64,000 bases of DNA, taken from contig NZ_KB891804.1 in assembly GCF_000373565.1 (NCBI RefSeq), forward strand, positions 79,705-143,704. Reading direction: 5' to 3'. The notes beneath the pieces are model-generated. The model worked only from the letters and a program-made list of their open reading frames with translations. It did not search any database and had not been told where the DNA came from. Shown one piece after another: positions 1 through 8,329 of this stretch (its first letter is position 1; each line of letters starts with the position of its first letter). The DNA comes from Streptomyces sp. HmicA12 (GTDB lineage: Bacteria; Actinomycetota; Actinomycetes; Streptomycetales; Streptomycetaceae). The position numbers and the translations under genes were made by a program.

Positions 1-2
1 CC

Positions 3-1769
3 ACGGCCGGGCTCACCGTGCGGGCCCACGAGAGCGCCGACCCGACCCGGCCCACCGCCGAGGTCACCGCGTCCGGCGCCGCCGTCCCCGCCGACCGGAT
101 CCTGTCCGTGGACAGTTCTCTCGTCCGCGACCTCGCCGCCGTGCTGCTCGCCGCCGACGCCTGCGGCACCGCCGCGTGGGCGCTGGGCACCGCGGCCGAG
201 CACGCGAAGGTGCGCGAGCAGTTCGGGCGGCCCATCGGACAGTTCCAGGGGGTCAAGCACCTCTGCGCCGACATGCTCGTCCGCGTCGAGCAGGCGGGCG
301 CGCTGGTCTGGGACGCGGCCCGCGCACTCGGCGAGCCCGCCGCGGAGACCGAGCCCGCCGCGGAGACCGAGCCCGCCGCGGAGACCGAGCCCGCCTCGGA
401 CGCCGATTCCGCCCCGGAGGCCGAGCGTGCTTCGGGCGCCGATTCCGCCTCGGACGTCGGGAGCCTGGTGGCCGCGCTGGCCGCCGGGACCGCGCTCGAC
501 GCCGCGTACGGCTGCGCCAAGGACTGCATCCAGATCCTCGGCGGCACCGGCTTCACCTGGGAGCACGACGCCCACCTCTATCTGCGGCGGGCCGTCGTCG
601 CCCGGCAGCTGCTCGGCGCGGGCGACGCCCACCGGCTGCGCGCCGTGCGCCTCGCCGAGTCCGGTGCGCGCCGGGAGCTGAGGCTCGACCTGCCGGCCGA
701 GGCGGAGGCGTACCGGGAGAGCGCCCGCGCTGTCGCCGAGCGCGCCCGCGGCCTCGACCCGGCCGCAGCGCGCCGCGCCCTCGCGCCCACCGGATACGCG
801 GCGCCGCACCTTCCCGCACCGTACGGACTCGGCGCCGGACCGGTCCAACAGCTCGCCGTCCAGGGGGAGTTGAAGGCGGCCGGAGTGAAGGTGAGCGACC
901 TCGGGATCGCCACCTGGGTCGTCCCCTCCCTCCTCTCCTACGGCACCGAGGCGCAGCGCGAGCGGTACCTCCCGGAGACCCTGCGCGGCGACCTGCTGTG
1001 GTGCCAGCTCTTCTCGGAACCGGGCGCCGGATCCGACCTGGCCTCGCTGCGCACCCGGGCGGAACGGCTGCCGGACGGGCGCTGGCGGATCAACGGGCAG
1101 AAGGTGTGGACGAGCGCCGCGCAGTGGGCCGACCACGGCATCCTGCTCGCCCGCACGAACCCCGACGCCCCCAAGCACAAGGGCCTGACGTACTTCCTCA
1201 TCGACATGAAGAACACGGACGGCATCGACGTCCGGCCGCTGCGCGAGATCACCGGCGACGCCCTCTTCAACGAGGTCTACTTCGACGACGTCCTGCTGCC
1301 CGCGGACGCGGTGGTCGGCGACGTCGACGACGGCTGGCGGGTCGCCCGGCACACCCTCGGCAACGAACGCGTCCACATGGCCGACCAGCTCACCTTCGAC
1401 ACCGGTCTCGAAGCGCTGCTCGCGCGGGCCGGCGACCTCGACGGCGCCTACCGCGCCCGGATCGGCGCCCTCGCGGCCGAGGCGCACGCGCTCGCCTGCA
1501 TCGGGCTCCGCACGACGATGCGGCAGGTCGCCGGGGAGGGCCCGGGTGCCGGTGCCTCGGTACGCAAACTCGTCCAGACCCCGCACCAGCAGAAAGTCGC
1601 CGAACTCGCCCTCGAACTCCTCGGCCCCGCGGGCGCGTTGCGGGAGGGGCCGGGGGAGCGGGCGCTGCACGGGTTCCTGCTGTCGCGGTGCCTGACGATC
1701 GCCGGGGGCACGACGCAGGTGCAGCTCAATGTGGTGGCGGAACGGATTCTGGGGTTGCCGCGGGATTAG
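3..1769 (+). CDS. Fused acyl-CoA dehydrogenase (FadE34-like), 5' end outside window
   Basis: FAD-dependent alpha,beta-dehydrogenation of acyl-CoA thioesters. The frame is open to the window edge; the GTG at 18 lies mid-domain, so the start is upstream. Two dehydrogenase units are joined. Residues about 25-225 (from 18) are only the C-terminal helical domain of unit one, with the FAD-contact motifs REQFGRPIGQFQ and QILGGTGFTWEHD. Residues about 230-583 are a fuller unit with LFSEPGAGSDLAS, NGQKVWTSAAQWADHG and a final AGGTTQVQLNVVAERILGLPR. An acidic linker with three PAAETE copies interrupts unit one. Single-chain fusions like mycobacterial FadE34 replace the alpha2-beta2 FadE pairs of steroid side-chain oxidation; the substrate here is inferred, not shown. 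Confidence 0.85.
   Translation, partial: TAGLTVRAHESADPTRPTAEVTASGAAVPADRILSVDSSLVRDLAAVLLAADACGTAAWALGTAAEHAKVREQFGRPIGQFQGVKHLCADMLVRVEQAGALVWDAARALGEPAAETEPAAETEPAAETEPASDADSAPEAERASGADSASDVGSLVAALAAGTALDAAYGCAKDCIQILGGTGFTWEHDAHLYLRRAVVARQLLGAGDAHRLRAVRLAESGARRELRLDLPAEAEAYRESARAVAERARGLDPAAARRALAPTGYAAPHLPAPYGLGAGPVQQLAVQGELKAAGVKVSDLGIATWVVPSLLSYGTEAQRERYLPETLRGDLLWCQLFSEPGAGSDLASLRTRAERLPDGRWRINGQKVWTSAAQWADHGILLARTNPDAPKHKGLTYFLIDMKNTDGIDVRPLREITGDALFNEVYFDDVLLPADAVVGDVDDGWRVARHTLGNERVHMADQLTFDTGLEALLARAGDLDGAYRARIGALAAEAHALACIGLRTTMRQVAGEGPGAGASVRKLVQTPHQQKVAELALELLGPAGALREGPGERALHGFLLSRCLTIAGGTTQVQLNVVAERILGLPRD
333..398 (+). repeat. 18-bp in-frame tandem repeat in dehydrogenase linker
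   Basis: Three perfect copies of an 18-base unit (333-350, 351-368, 369-386), then a degenerate continuation. It encodes EPAAET units and lengthens the acidic loop of the fused dehydrogenase. Copy number probably varies by slippage without breaking the frame. Confidence 0.85.
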
Positions 1770-1800
1770 GGGGATTAGGGGGATCAGGGGGGTGTTCTCG

Positions 1801-2044
1801 GGTGCGGGCCGGTGGGGGCTGGTCGCGCAGTTCCCCGCGCCCCTGAGGCAGCGGCTTCGCCGCGCCTCCCTTGAAGCATGCGCTCCGCGCAGCTTCCCCT
1901 GGACGAGCGGAGCTCGCTTCCAGGGGCGCGGGGAACTGCGCGAGAACCCTCACGCACCCGCGCGTACACGCGGCGCTCCGGAGCTACGGCGGTGGATCAG
2001 GGGCGCGGGGAACTGCGCGACCAGCCCCCACCGGGCCCGCACCC
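1801..2044. repeat. Cluster of three streptomycete inverted-repeat elements in a 320-bp gap
   Basis: The gap between the dehydrogenase and the LysR gene holds no gene. It carries the block GGTCGCGCAGTTCCCCGC at 1821-1838 within a 44-bp unit (1801-1844), its reverse complement at about 1922-1943, and a full inverted copy at 1999-2044 that repeats the flanking GGTGGGGGCTGG/GGGTGCGGGCC context. Short hairpins such as GCGCTCCGCGC sit between. The same block recurs near 44480. It could act as a terminator or as a REP-like mobile repeat; its role is unknown. Confidence 0.85.
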
Positions 2045-2089
2045 GTAGCACCCCCGCCCCCCCCACGACGCACCCGTATCGTCACCCCC

Positions 2090-2995
2090 GTGGAGCTGAA
2101 ACACCTCACCGGATTCGTCGCCGTCGCCGAAGAGCTGCACTTCGGGCGGGCCGCCGAGCGTCTGCACATGGCCCAGTCGCCGCTCAGCCAGCAGATCAGG
2201 CTCCTCGAACGCGATCTCGGGGTGCAGCTCTTCGAGCGGACCACCCGGACCGTCCGGCTCACCCCCGCGGGCCGCGCCCTGCTCGAACCGGCCCGCGCCC
2301 TCCTCGCCGACGCCGCCACCCTGCGCCGCACCGTCCGCGCCGCCCACCTCGGCGAGACCGGCCGGGTCACCGTCGGCTTCGGCGGGGCCAGCGCCTACTC
2401 CGCGCTGCCCGCGCTCACCCGCGCCGTGAACTCCGAACTCCCCGGCGTGGAGCTGGTGTTGGAGGGTCAGATCTTCACCGGGGAGGCCCTCGCGCGGCTC
2501 ACCGACGGGACCATCGACCTCGGGGTCGCGGCGCTGCCCGTGCGGCGCGGGATCACCGCCCGCGTGGTGCGCGCCGAGTCCCTGGTGTGCGCGCTGCCCG
2601 AGGGGCACCGGCTCGCCGCCCAGGACGGAGTCACCTTCGCCGAGCTCCAGCACGAGCGGTTCGTCACCTTCCCCGTCGCCCGCGGCTCGGCCGTGCGCGA
2701 GGCGATGGTGCAGGGCTGCCACGACGCCGGGTTCGCGCCGCGGATCGCGCAGGAGGCGCCGGACTCGTACAACCTGCTCGCGCTCGTCGGCGCGGGCGTC
2801 GGGGTGGCCGTGGTCGTGGGGTCCGCGCGCTCCATCCACCTGGAGCACGTCGTCTTCCGGCCGCTGACCGGGGAGGGCGTGCCCACGCTGCCGATCGCGC
2901 TCGCCTGGCGCACCGGGAACGACAGCGCGGCCCTCGCCGCGGTCCTGGACGTGGCGGAGCGCGTTCTGCCGACTCCGCCCGATTATGTGGCGTAG
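2090..2995 (+). CDS. LysR-family transcriptional regulator (GcdR-like by context)
   Basis: A 301-residue LysR regulator. Residues 1-60 form the winged helix-turn-helix (LHFGRAAERLHMAQSPLSQQIRLLE); residues about 88-295 are the two-lobed effector-binding domain. GTG 2090 is chosen because it places the family N-terminus LKHLTGFVAVAEELHFG at the start; an upstream extension would be repeat-derived Arg/Pro sequence. It lies 63 bp before a CoA-transferase and a glutaryl-CoA dehydrogenase on the same strand. In Pseudomonas, a LysR protein GcdR activates the equivalent gcdH-gcdG pair, so a glutarate-responsive activator is the best guess. Family certain, effector inferred. Confidence 0.85.
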   Translation: MELKHLTGFVAVAEELHFGRAAERLHMAQSPLSQQIRLLERDLGVQLFERTTRTVRLTPAGRALLEPARALLADAATLRRTVRAAHLGETGRVTVGFGGASAYSALPALTRAVNSELPGVELVLEGQIFTGEALARLTDGTIDLGVAALPVRRGITARVVRAESLVCALPEGHRLAAQDGVTFAELQHERFVTFPVARGSAVREAMVQGCHDAGFAPRIAQEAPDSYNLLALVGAGVGVAVVVGSARSIHLEHVVFRPLTGEGVPTLPIALAWRTGNDSAALAAVLDVAERVLPTPPDYVA

Positions 2996-3058
2996 CAGCT
3001 CACTGGCCGCGGGTATCGGTCTTGGACAGCACTTAATGCCGGGGGCAGAGTGATCACC

Positions 3059-4258
3059 ATGTCTGAGCCGCCGCAGGACGTACCGCAAGCAGGACCGCAA
3101 GCCGCCCCGCAGGCCGTACCGCTCGCCGGGATCAAGGTCGTCGACCTGTCGAAGATCCTCGCGGGGCCGTACGCCACCATGTCCCTCGCCGACCTCGGCG
3201 CCGACGTGACCAAGGTCGAGCACCCCGAGGGCGGCGACCCGACGCGCCGCTGGGGCCCGCCGTTCCAGGGCGAGGACGCCACGTACTACCTGGCCGCCAA
3301 CCGCAACAAGCGCTCCGTCACCCTCGACCTCAAGTCCGCCGACGGGCAGGCCGAGGTGCACCGGATGCTCGCCGACGCGGACGTCATGGTGGAGAACTTC
3401 CGGCCGGGCAGCACCCTCGCCCGCGTCTTCGACTACCGCGAACTCACCGAGCGCCACCCGCGCCTCGTCGTCCTGCACATCTCCGCCTTCGGCGAGACGG
3501 GACCGCTGCGCGACGAGCCCGGCTACGACATGGTCGCCCAGGCCGCCGCCGGGCTGATGTCCCTGACCGGCGAGCCCGACGGACCGCCCGTCAAGGCGGG
3601 CTTCGCGATGGGCGACCTCGGCGCCGCCCTCTTCGGCCTCATCGGCATCACCTCCGCCCTCGTCGAACGCGCGCGCACGGGCCGCGGCCAGTACGTCACG
3701 ACCTCCCTGTACGAGACCCAGCTCGCCCTGCACGCCAACTGGGCCACCGCCCACTTCGCCACCGGGGAGCGCCCCACCCGGCTCGGCTCGGGCCACCCGA
3801 GCCTCGTCCCGTACCAGGCGTACGAGGCGTCCGACGGGCACTTCGTCATCGCGGTCGGCAGCGACGCCCTGTTCCGCAAGCTGTGCGCGGCCCTCGGCCT
3901 CGACCGCCTCGCCGACGACGAGCGCTTCGCGACGAACGCCGCCCGCGTCGCCCACCGGGCCGATCTCAACGCCCGGTTGACGGACGCGCTCGCCCGGCGC
4001 ACGGTCGGTGAGTGGTGCGACGCACTGAAGGCGGCCGGGGTGCCCGTCGCCCCCATCCGCCACCTCGACGAGGTCTACGCCTGCCCGCAGACCGCCGCCC
4101 TCGGCATGGTCCAGGAGGTCGAGCACCCCGTGGCGGGCCCGGTCCGCCAGGTCGCCTTCCCCGTCAGCTTCAACGGCGTACGGCCCGCCGTGCGCACCGC
4201 ACCGCCCACCCTCGGCCAGCACGACACCCGTCCTCAGCGTCCTCAGCAAGGAGCCTGA
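3059..4258 (+). CDS. CaiB/BaiF family III CoA-transferase
   Basis: Moves CoA between carboxylic acids through an enzyme-bound aspartyl-CoA. 399 residues, usual family length. Motifs are VVDLSKILAGPYATM near the start, ADLGADVTKVE, a central GYDMVAQAAAG holding the likely catalytic Asp157, and a C-terminal PVAPI region. ATG 3059 is used; GTG 3050, four bases after a GGGGG run, is an alternative adding three residues. Five bases separate it from the glutaryl-CoA dehydrogenase. The pair matches succinyl-CoA:glutarate CoA-transferase (SUGCT/GcdG), which would turn glutarate into glutaryl-CoA. Substrate is inferred from the neighbour. Confidence 0.88.
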   Translation: MSEPPQDVPQAGPQAAPQAVPLAGIKVVDLSKILAGPYATMSLADLGADVTKVEHPEGGDPTRRWGPPFQGEDATYYLAANRNKRSVTLDLKSADGQAEVHRMLADADVMVENFRPGSTLARVFDYRELTERHPRLVVLHISAFGETGPLRDEPGYDMVAQAAAGLMSLTGEPDGPPVKAGFAMGDLGAALFGLIGITSALVERARTGRGQYVTTSLYETQLALHANWATAHFATGERPTRLGSGHPSLVPYQAYEASDGHFVIAVGSDALFRKLCAALGLDRLADDERFATNAARVAHRADLNARLTDALARRTVGEWCDALKAAGVPVAPIRHLDEVYACPQTAALGMVQEVEHPVAGPVRQVAFPVSFNGVRPAVRTAPPTLGQHDTRPQRPQQGA

Positions 4259-4263
4259 CCCCC

Positions 4264-5445
4264 ATGCCGTTCCCCGCCCTCGACGCCCTCGACCCGCTGA
4301 ACCTGGAAGCCCTCCTCACCGACGAGGAGCGCGCCGTGCGCGACACGGTCCGCCAGTACCTCGACGACAAGGTCGAGCCGCACATCGCCGACTGGTTCGA
4401 GAGCGGCGAGCTGCCCGCCCTCGCCGAACTCGCCCGGGACTTCGGCAAGATGGGCCTGCTCGGCATGCACCTGGAGGGCTACGGCTGCGCCGGGATGTCG
4501 GCCCGCGCTTACGGCATCGCCTGCCGCGAGCTGGAGGCCACCGACTCGGGCCTGCGCTCCTTCGTCTCCGTGCAGGGCTCGCTCGCCATGTTCGCCATCC
4601 ACCGCTTCGGCTCCGAGGAGCAGAAGCAGGAGTGGCTGCCCCGGATGGCCGCGGGCGAGGCCATCGGCTGCTTCGGCCTGACCGAGCCCGACCACGGCTC
4701 CGACCCGGCGTCCATGACGACCCGGGCCCGCCGCGACGGCGACGACTGGATCCTCGACGGGCGCAAGATGTGGATCACCAACGGCTCGGTCGCGGCCGTC
4801 GCCGTGGTCTGGGCGCAGACCGAGGACGGCGTACGGGGATTCGTGGTCCCCACCGACAGCCCCGGCTTCTCGGCGCCGCTCATCAAGCACAAGATGTCGC
4901 TGCGCGCGTCGGTCACCAGCGAGCTGGTCCTGGACGGCGTACGGCTCCCGGCGTCGGCGCGACTCCCCGCGGCGCGCGGCGTGGGCGCACCCCTCACCTG
5001 CCTGAACGAGGCCCGCTACGGCATTGTCTGGGGCGTCACCGGCGCGGCCCGCTCGGCGTGGCAGTCGGCCTGCGAATACGCCCTGCAGCGCGAGCAGTTC
5101 GGCAAGCCGATCGCCGGCTTCCAGCTCACCCAGCAGAAGCTGGTCGACATGGCGCTCGAACTCCACAAGGCGACGCTGACCGCCCTGCACCTGTCGGCGC
5201 TCAAGGACTCGGACGCGGGCGTGCATCCGGCCCAGATCAGCTTCGGCAAGCTGAACAACGTCCGCGAGGCCATCGAGATCTGCCGCACCGCCCGCACCAT
5301 CCTCGGCGCGAACGGCATCTCCCTCGAATACCCGGTCATCCGGCACGCCAACAACCTGGAGTCCGTGCTCACTTACGAGGGCACCACCGAGATGCACACC
5401 CTCGCGCTCGGTCAGGCTCTCACGGGGCACGCGGCCTTCCGTTAA
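4264..5445 (+). CDS. gcdH: Glutaryl-CoA dehydrogenase-like acyl-CoA dehydrogenase
   Basis: 393 residues. Oxidises and decarboxylates glutaryl-CoA to crotonyl-CoA with FAD. The C-terminus [20 protein letters not shown] closely matches the glutaryl-CoA dehydrogenase signature YEGTxDxHxLxxGxAxTG, with catalytic base Glu372. Other motifs are [23 protein letters not shown] and [19 protein letters not shown] 4264 follows the CoA-transferase stop by five bases, so the two are co-transcribed. Together with the LysR gene this looks like lysine/tryptophan-derived glutarate breakdown. Another short-chain acyl-CoA substrate is possible but less likely given the C-terminal motif. Confidence 0.88.
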   Translation: MPFPALDALDPLNLEALLTDEERAVRDTVRQYLDDKVEPHIADWFESGELPALAELARDFGKMGLLGMHLEGYGCAGMSARAYGIACRELEATDSGLRSFVSVQGSLAMFAIHRFGSEEQKQEWLPRMAAGEAIGCFGLTEPDHGSDPASMTTRARRDGDDWILDGRKMWITNGSVAAVAVVWAQTEDGVRGFVVPTDSPGFSAPLIKHKMSLRASVTSELVLDGVRLPASARLPAARGVGAPLTCLNEARYGIVWGVTGAARSAWQSACEYALQREQFGKPIAGFQLTQQKLVDMALELHKATLTALHLSALKDSDAGVHPAQISFGKLNNVREAIEICRTARTILGANGISLEYPVIRHANNLESVLTYEGTTEMHTLALGQALTGHAAFR

Positions 5446-5451
5446 CCGATC

Positions 5452-5494
5452 CCTCCTGCCAGTATCTGACGCATCGTCAGATACTGGCAGGAGG
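5452..5494. promoter_or_regulatory. 43-bp perfect palindrome: operator and/or SD-masking hairpin
   Basis: Two perfect 20-base arms (5452-5471 and 5475-5494) flank a 3-base centre. The core TCTGAC-N5-GTCAGA (5465-5481) has the form of a TetR-family dyad and recurs at 14100-14116. The right arm contains the Shine-Dalgarno AGGAGG (5489-5494) of the thiolase gene starting at 5504. A read-through transcript would therefore fold the ribosome site into a 20-bp stem. Confidence 0.85.
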
Positions 5495-5503
5495 CGTGCA
5501 GCC

Positions 5504-6694
5504 ATGAAGTCGTACATCGTCGGCGTCGGCATGACCAAGTTCGAGAAGCCCGAGACCCGGGACTGGCAGTACTGGGACATGGCGAAGGAGGCGGGCGGCG
5601 CCGCGCTCGCCGATGCCGGGATCGCCTACGAGGACGTGCGGCAGGTCCCCGTCGGCTACTGCTTCCAGGCGTCCACGGCCGGTCAACGGGCCGTCTACGA
5701 GCTCGGGTTGACCGGCGTCCCGGTCTACAACATCAACAACAACTGCGCGACCGGGTCGAGCGCCCTGATGCTCGCCCGCCAGTTCGTCGAGGGCGGCATC
5801 AGCGACTGCGTGCTCGCGCTCGGCTTCGAGAAGATGCGGCGCGGCGCGCTCGGCGGGGGAGCGGACGGCGGCGACTTCAAGACGTCACCGGTCGCCCGCC
5901 ACTACGGCATCATGGCCGCCCGGCACGGCTTCGAGATGTCCCCGCCGACCGCCCAGATCTTCGGTGACGCGGCGCGCGAGCACATGGAGAAGTACGGCAC
6001 GACGGAGGCGCAGCTCGCGGCCGTCGGCGCCAAGAACCACCGTCACTCGGTCAACAACCCCTACGCGCAGTTCCAGGACGCGTACACCGTCGACGAGATC
6101 CTCGCCGCCAAGACCATCCACATGCCGCTCACCAAACTCCAGTGCTCGCCCACCTCGGACGGCGCGGCGGCCGCGGTCGTCGTCTCCGAACGCTTCGTGG
6201 AGGAAAGGGGCCTGGGCGACAAGGCGGTGGAGATCGTCGCCCAGTCGATGACCACGGACACCGCCGAGTCCTTCGACTCGGGCTCCTGCATCGACGTCGT
6301 CGGGCAGCCCATGTCGCGCGAGGCGGCCCGCCAGGTCTTCGAGACGTCCGGGCTCGGCATCGACGACGTCGACGTCATCGAGCTCCACGACTGCTTCTCC
6401 GTCAACGAGTTGCTGACGTACGAGGCCCTCGGCATGTGCGATGCGGGCGAGTCCGGCAAGCTCGTGGAGTCGGGCGCGACGACGTACGGCGGCCGCTGGG
6501 TGGTGAACCCGTCCGGCGGCCTCATCTCCAAGGGGCACCCGCTCGGCGCCACGGGCATCGCCCAACTCGCGGAACTGACCTGGCAGTTGAGGGGCTCCGC
6601 GGGGGGCCGACAGGTGCCGGGGGCGCGGGTCGGACTCGCGCACAACATCGGGCTCGGCGGCGCGGCCGTGGTGACGATGGTGCGGCGGGGCTAG
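5504..6694 (+). CDS. SCP-x type thiolase / lipid-transfer protein
   Basis: 396 residues of the SCP2-thiolase family, which perform the last, thiolytic or retro-aldol, step of beta-oxidation of branched or sterol side chains. The nucleophile is Cys81 in [23 protein letters not shown] (about 300) and [14 protein letters not shown] (about 340-353) supply the other active-site residues. No C-terminal SCP2 domain is fused. SD AGGAGG lies nine bases before ATG 5504 inside the palindrome. The gene is separated by 58 bp from gcdH and may be independently controlled. Relatives include mycobacterial Ltp proteins of cholesterol catabolism; substrate here is inferred. Confidence 0.85.
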   Translation: MKSYIVGVGMTKFEKPETRDWQYWDMAKEAGGAALADAGIAYEDVRQVPVGYCFQASTAGQRAVYELGLTGVPVYNINNNCATGSSALMLARQFVEGGISDCVLALGFEKMRRGALGGGADGGDFKTSPVARHYGIMAARHGFEMSPPTAQIFGDAAREHMEKYGTTEAQLAAVGAKNHRHSVNNPYAQFQDAYTVDEILAAKTIHMPLTKLQCSPTSDGAAAAVVVSERFVEERGLGDKAVEIVAQSMTTDTAESFDSGSCIDVVGQPMSREAARQVFETSGLGIDDVDVIELHDCFSVNELLTYEALGMCDAGESGKLVESGATTYGGRWVVNPSGGLISKGHPLGATGIAQLAELTWQLRGSAGGRQVPGARVGLAHNIGLGGAAVVTMVRRG

Positions 6695-6702
6695 GGCCCG
6701 TC

Positions 6703-6727
6703 CGGCGGGGCCGGTGCGGCCCCGCCG
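6703..6727. terminator. Hairpin terminator between convergent thiolase and lipase genes
   Basis: CGGCGGGGCC (6703-6712), a five-base loop and GGCCCCGCCG (6718-6727) form a 10-bp GC stem midway between two converging stops. There is no U-tract, as is common in streptomycetes. It probably serves both strands. Confidence 0.7.
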
Positions 6728-6738
6728 TGGGGAGCGGG

Positions 6739-8079
6739 TCAGGAGCCCGTCGTCGGCACCTCGGGTGCCAGCGAGTTGCCCGCGGGGACCCGGCCGCAGT
6801 CCGACGGCGCCGACCTGCCCGCGAACCGGTCGTTCAGCCAGTCCAGGGCGACGGGCGCCCACGGCACGGCGGTGCCCACATGGCTGAGGGCGTCGTACTG
6901 CTGGTACTTGATCGACGTATTGCCCTTGTCGCAGTACTGCCGCACCAGCGAACGCACGTCCCCGGCGACCATGACGCCGTCGCCCCGCCCGATGCCCGGA
7001 AGGTTGCTGAGGGTCCCCTCGAAGACCCCTCCGCCGCCCTGTGCAATGTACCCGGGAACCTTCGGGGTCGCGGCCGAGCCCAGGTTGAGCTTGTTCACGG
7101 CGTCGACGAAGGCGGGGATCGAGTTCGGGTCGGCGTACTGCGGCTTCACCATCTTCTTCCACGTCAGCCCCGGGTACTGGCCCAGGGCGTTGACGATCGA
7201 CCCGTACTCCAGCTTCTTGAAGACCTCCTGGCCGTAGCTGTTGAGGTAGGGCGTGAAGTCGATGTCGTACGCGCGGGCCGCCCCGATGACGGCCATGGGC
7301 GCGACGCCCGCCCACAGCGAACTGCCGCCGATGTACTTGAGGTTGTGCGCCGGGTCGACGAGCAGCCCGCCCTCGGCGAAGCCGACCAGTCTCCGGTTGA
7401 CGTCCGGCGCGTACTCCGGGGCGAGCACGGCCGCCCAGTGCGTGGCGATGGCACCACCGGAGTAGCCGGCCAGGCCGAACCGGGTCTCGGAGTCGAGACC
7501 CGTCTGCGGGGACCGGCCGGCGGCCCGGATCGAGTCCAGGGTGTTCGTCCCGTACTCGGGCCCCGCGGCGAAGTCGGCGGTCTGCCCCTCGCTGTCCGGG
7601 ATGACGACGTTGTAGCCCGACAGCAGCAGCGGCACCAGGAGCAGCGACTCCCCGTTCGCGATCAGGCCGCCGAGGGAGACGTCGCCCGCGATCGCGCGGG
7701 AGGGCGCGTCCTCGGGGTTGAGGGAGTCGTAGAAGGACTGGTACGAGACCGCCTTGCTGCCGTCGCCGTTCGGGCTCCGCACGATCGACGTCACACCGGC
7801 GGACGGCCGCCCCTGCGCGTCCACCGTGCGGTAGAGCAGCTGCGTCGCCTTGACCGGCGTGGGGATGCCGAGGACGTGGTACTGCAGCGTCCGCGTCTTC
7901 AGTACGGCGCCCGGCGCGTACGAGGCCAGGGGAGCGCTGCCGTCGTAGGTGTAGAACGAGTCGCTCGCGGCGGCCGACGAGGCCGCGGGTGCGGCCGCGG
8001 CGGCGACCGGGGGAAAGGCGGTGACGGCCAGAACGGTGACGACTGCGCCGGCCAGTGTCCCGAGTGCGGTGCGGTGCAT
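6739..8079 (-). CDS. Secreted lipase/triacylglycerol hydrolase (LIP family)
   Basis: 446 residues, alpha/beta hydrolase of the secretory lipase family (PF03583 type). The N-terminus has a Sec signal peptide (basic MHR, hydrophobic core to about residue 30, Ala-rich cleavage zone). The nucleophile is Ser207 in LAGYSGGAIA. The catalytic acid and a His near the C-terminus (ALSHVGTA) complete the triad. It would release fatty acids from extracellular esters. It stands alone, convergent with the thiolase gene, with a large inverted repeat upstream that suggests a dedicated repressor. Feeding beta-oxidation genes next door is an inference. Confidence 0.85.
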   Translation of the reverse strand: MHRTALGTLAGAVVTVLAVTAFPPVAAAAAPAASSAAASDSFYTYDGSAPLASYAPGAVLKTRTLQYHVLGIPTPVKATQLLYRTVDAQGRPSAGVTSIVRSPNGDGSKAVSYQSFYDSLNPEDAPSRAIAGDVSLGGLIANGESLLLVPLLLSGYNVVIPDSEGQTADFAAGPEYGTNTLDSIRAAGRSPQTGLDSETRFGLAGYSGGAIATHWAAVLAPEYAPDVNRRLVGFAEGGLLVDPAHNLKYIGGSSLWAGVAPMAVIGAARAYDIDFTPYLNSYGQEVFKKLEYGSIVNALGQYPGLTWKKMVKPQYADPNSIPAFVDAVNKLNLGSAATPKVPGYIAQGGGGVFEGTLSNLPGIGRGDGVMVAGDVRSLVRQYCDKGNTSIKYQQYDALSHVGTAVPWAPVALDWLNDRFAGRSAPSDCGRVPAGNSLAPEVPTTGS

Positions 8080-8121
8080 GTGTGTCCTCGGCTTCGCCTA
8101 GTGGAGCGCGGGTCGACAGGG

Positions 8122-8165
8122 GTGTACCTGTCGGTAACAGCGCCGAAAGTTACCAACAGGTACAC
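8122..8165. promoter_or_regulatory. Inverted repeat upstream of the lipase gene
   Basis: Seventeen-base arms (8122-8138 and 8149-8165) with one mismatch and a 10-base spacer, 43-86 bp upstream of the lipase start. Each arm is itself a partial dyad, GTTACC-N4-GGTAC, so two adjacent operator sites are possible. The placement suits repression of the lipase promoter. Confidence 0.6.
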
Positions 8166-8329
8166 GAGTTGACCAGAGTTCTAACAAGGCCTTCCGTCAT
8201 CGACCCCGGAGGCTCGCCGGGAGATCCCCAGGGATCCCGAGAGCCGACCTAGGTCCCGGGACGTATGACCTACGGACCATGCCCGATGCCCCGAAATCCT
8301 GATGTACGGGGTACCGGCCGCCTGGGACC

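Noticed and set aside
1997..4249. A 750-residue minus-strand open frame opposite the LysR and CoA-transferase genes
   Set aside because: Arg/Gly/Val/Asp-rich translation with no domains; it is the antisense shadow of high-GC genes whose plus-strand products are clear families.
8216..8280. GACCTAGGTC and GACCTA repeats as a defined operator for the efflux gene
   Set aside because: The dyads are short and irregularly spaced; kept only as a candidate within the transporter entry.
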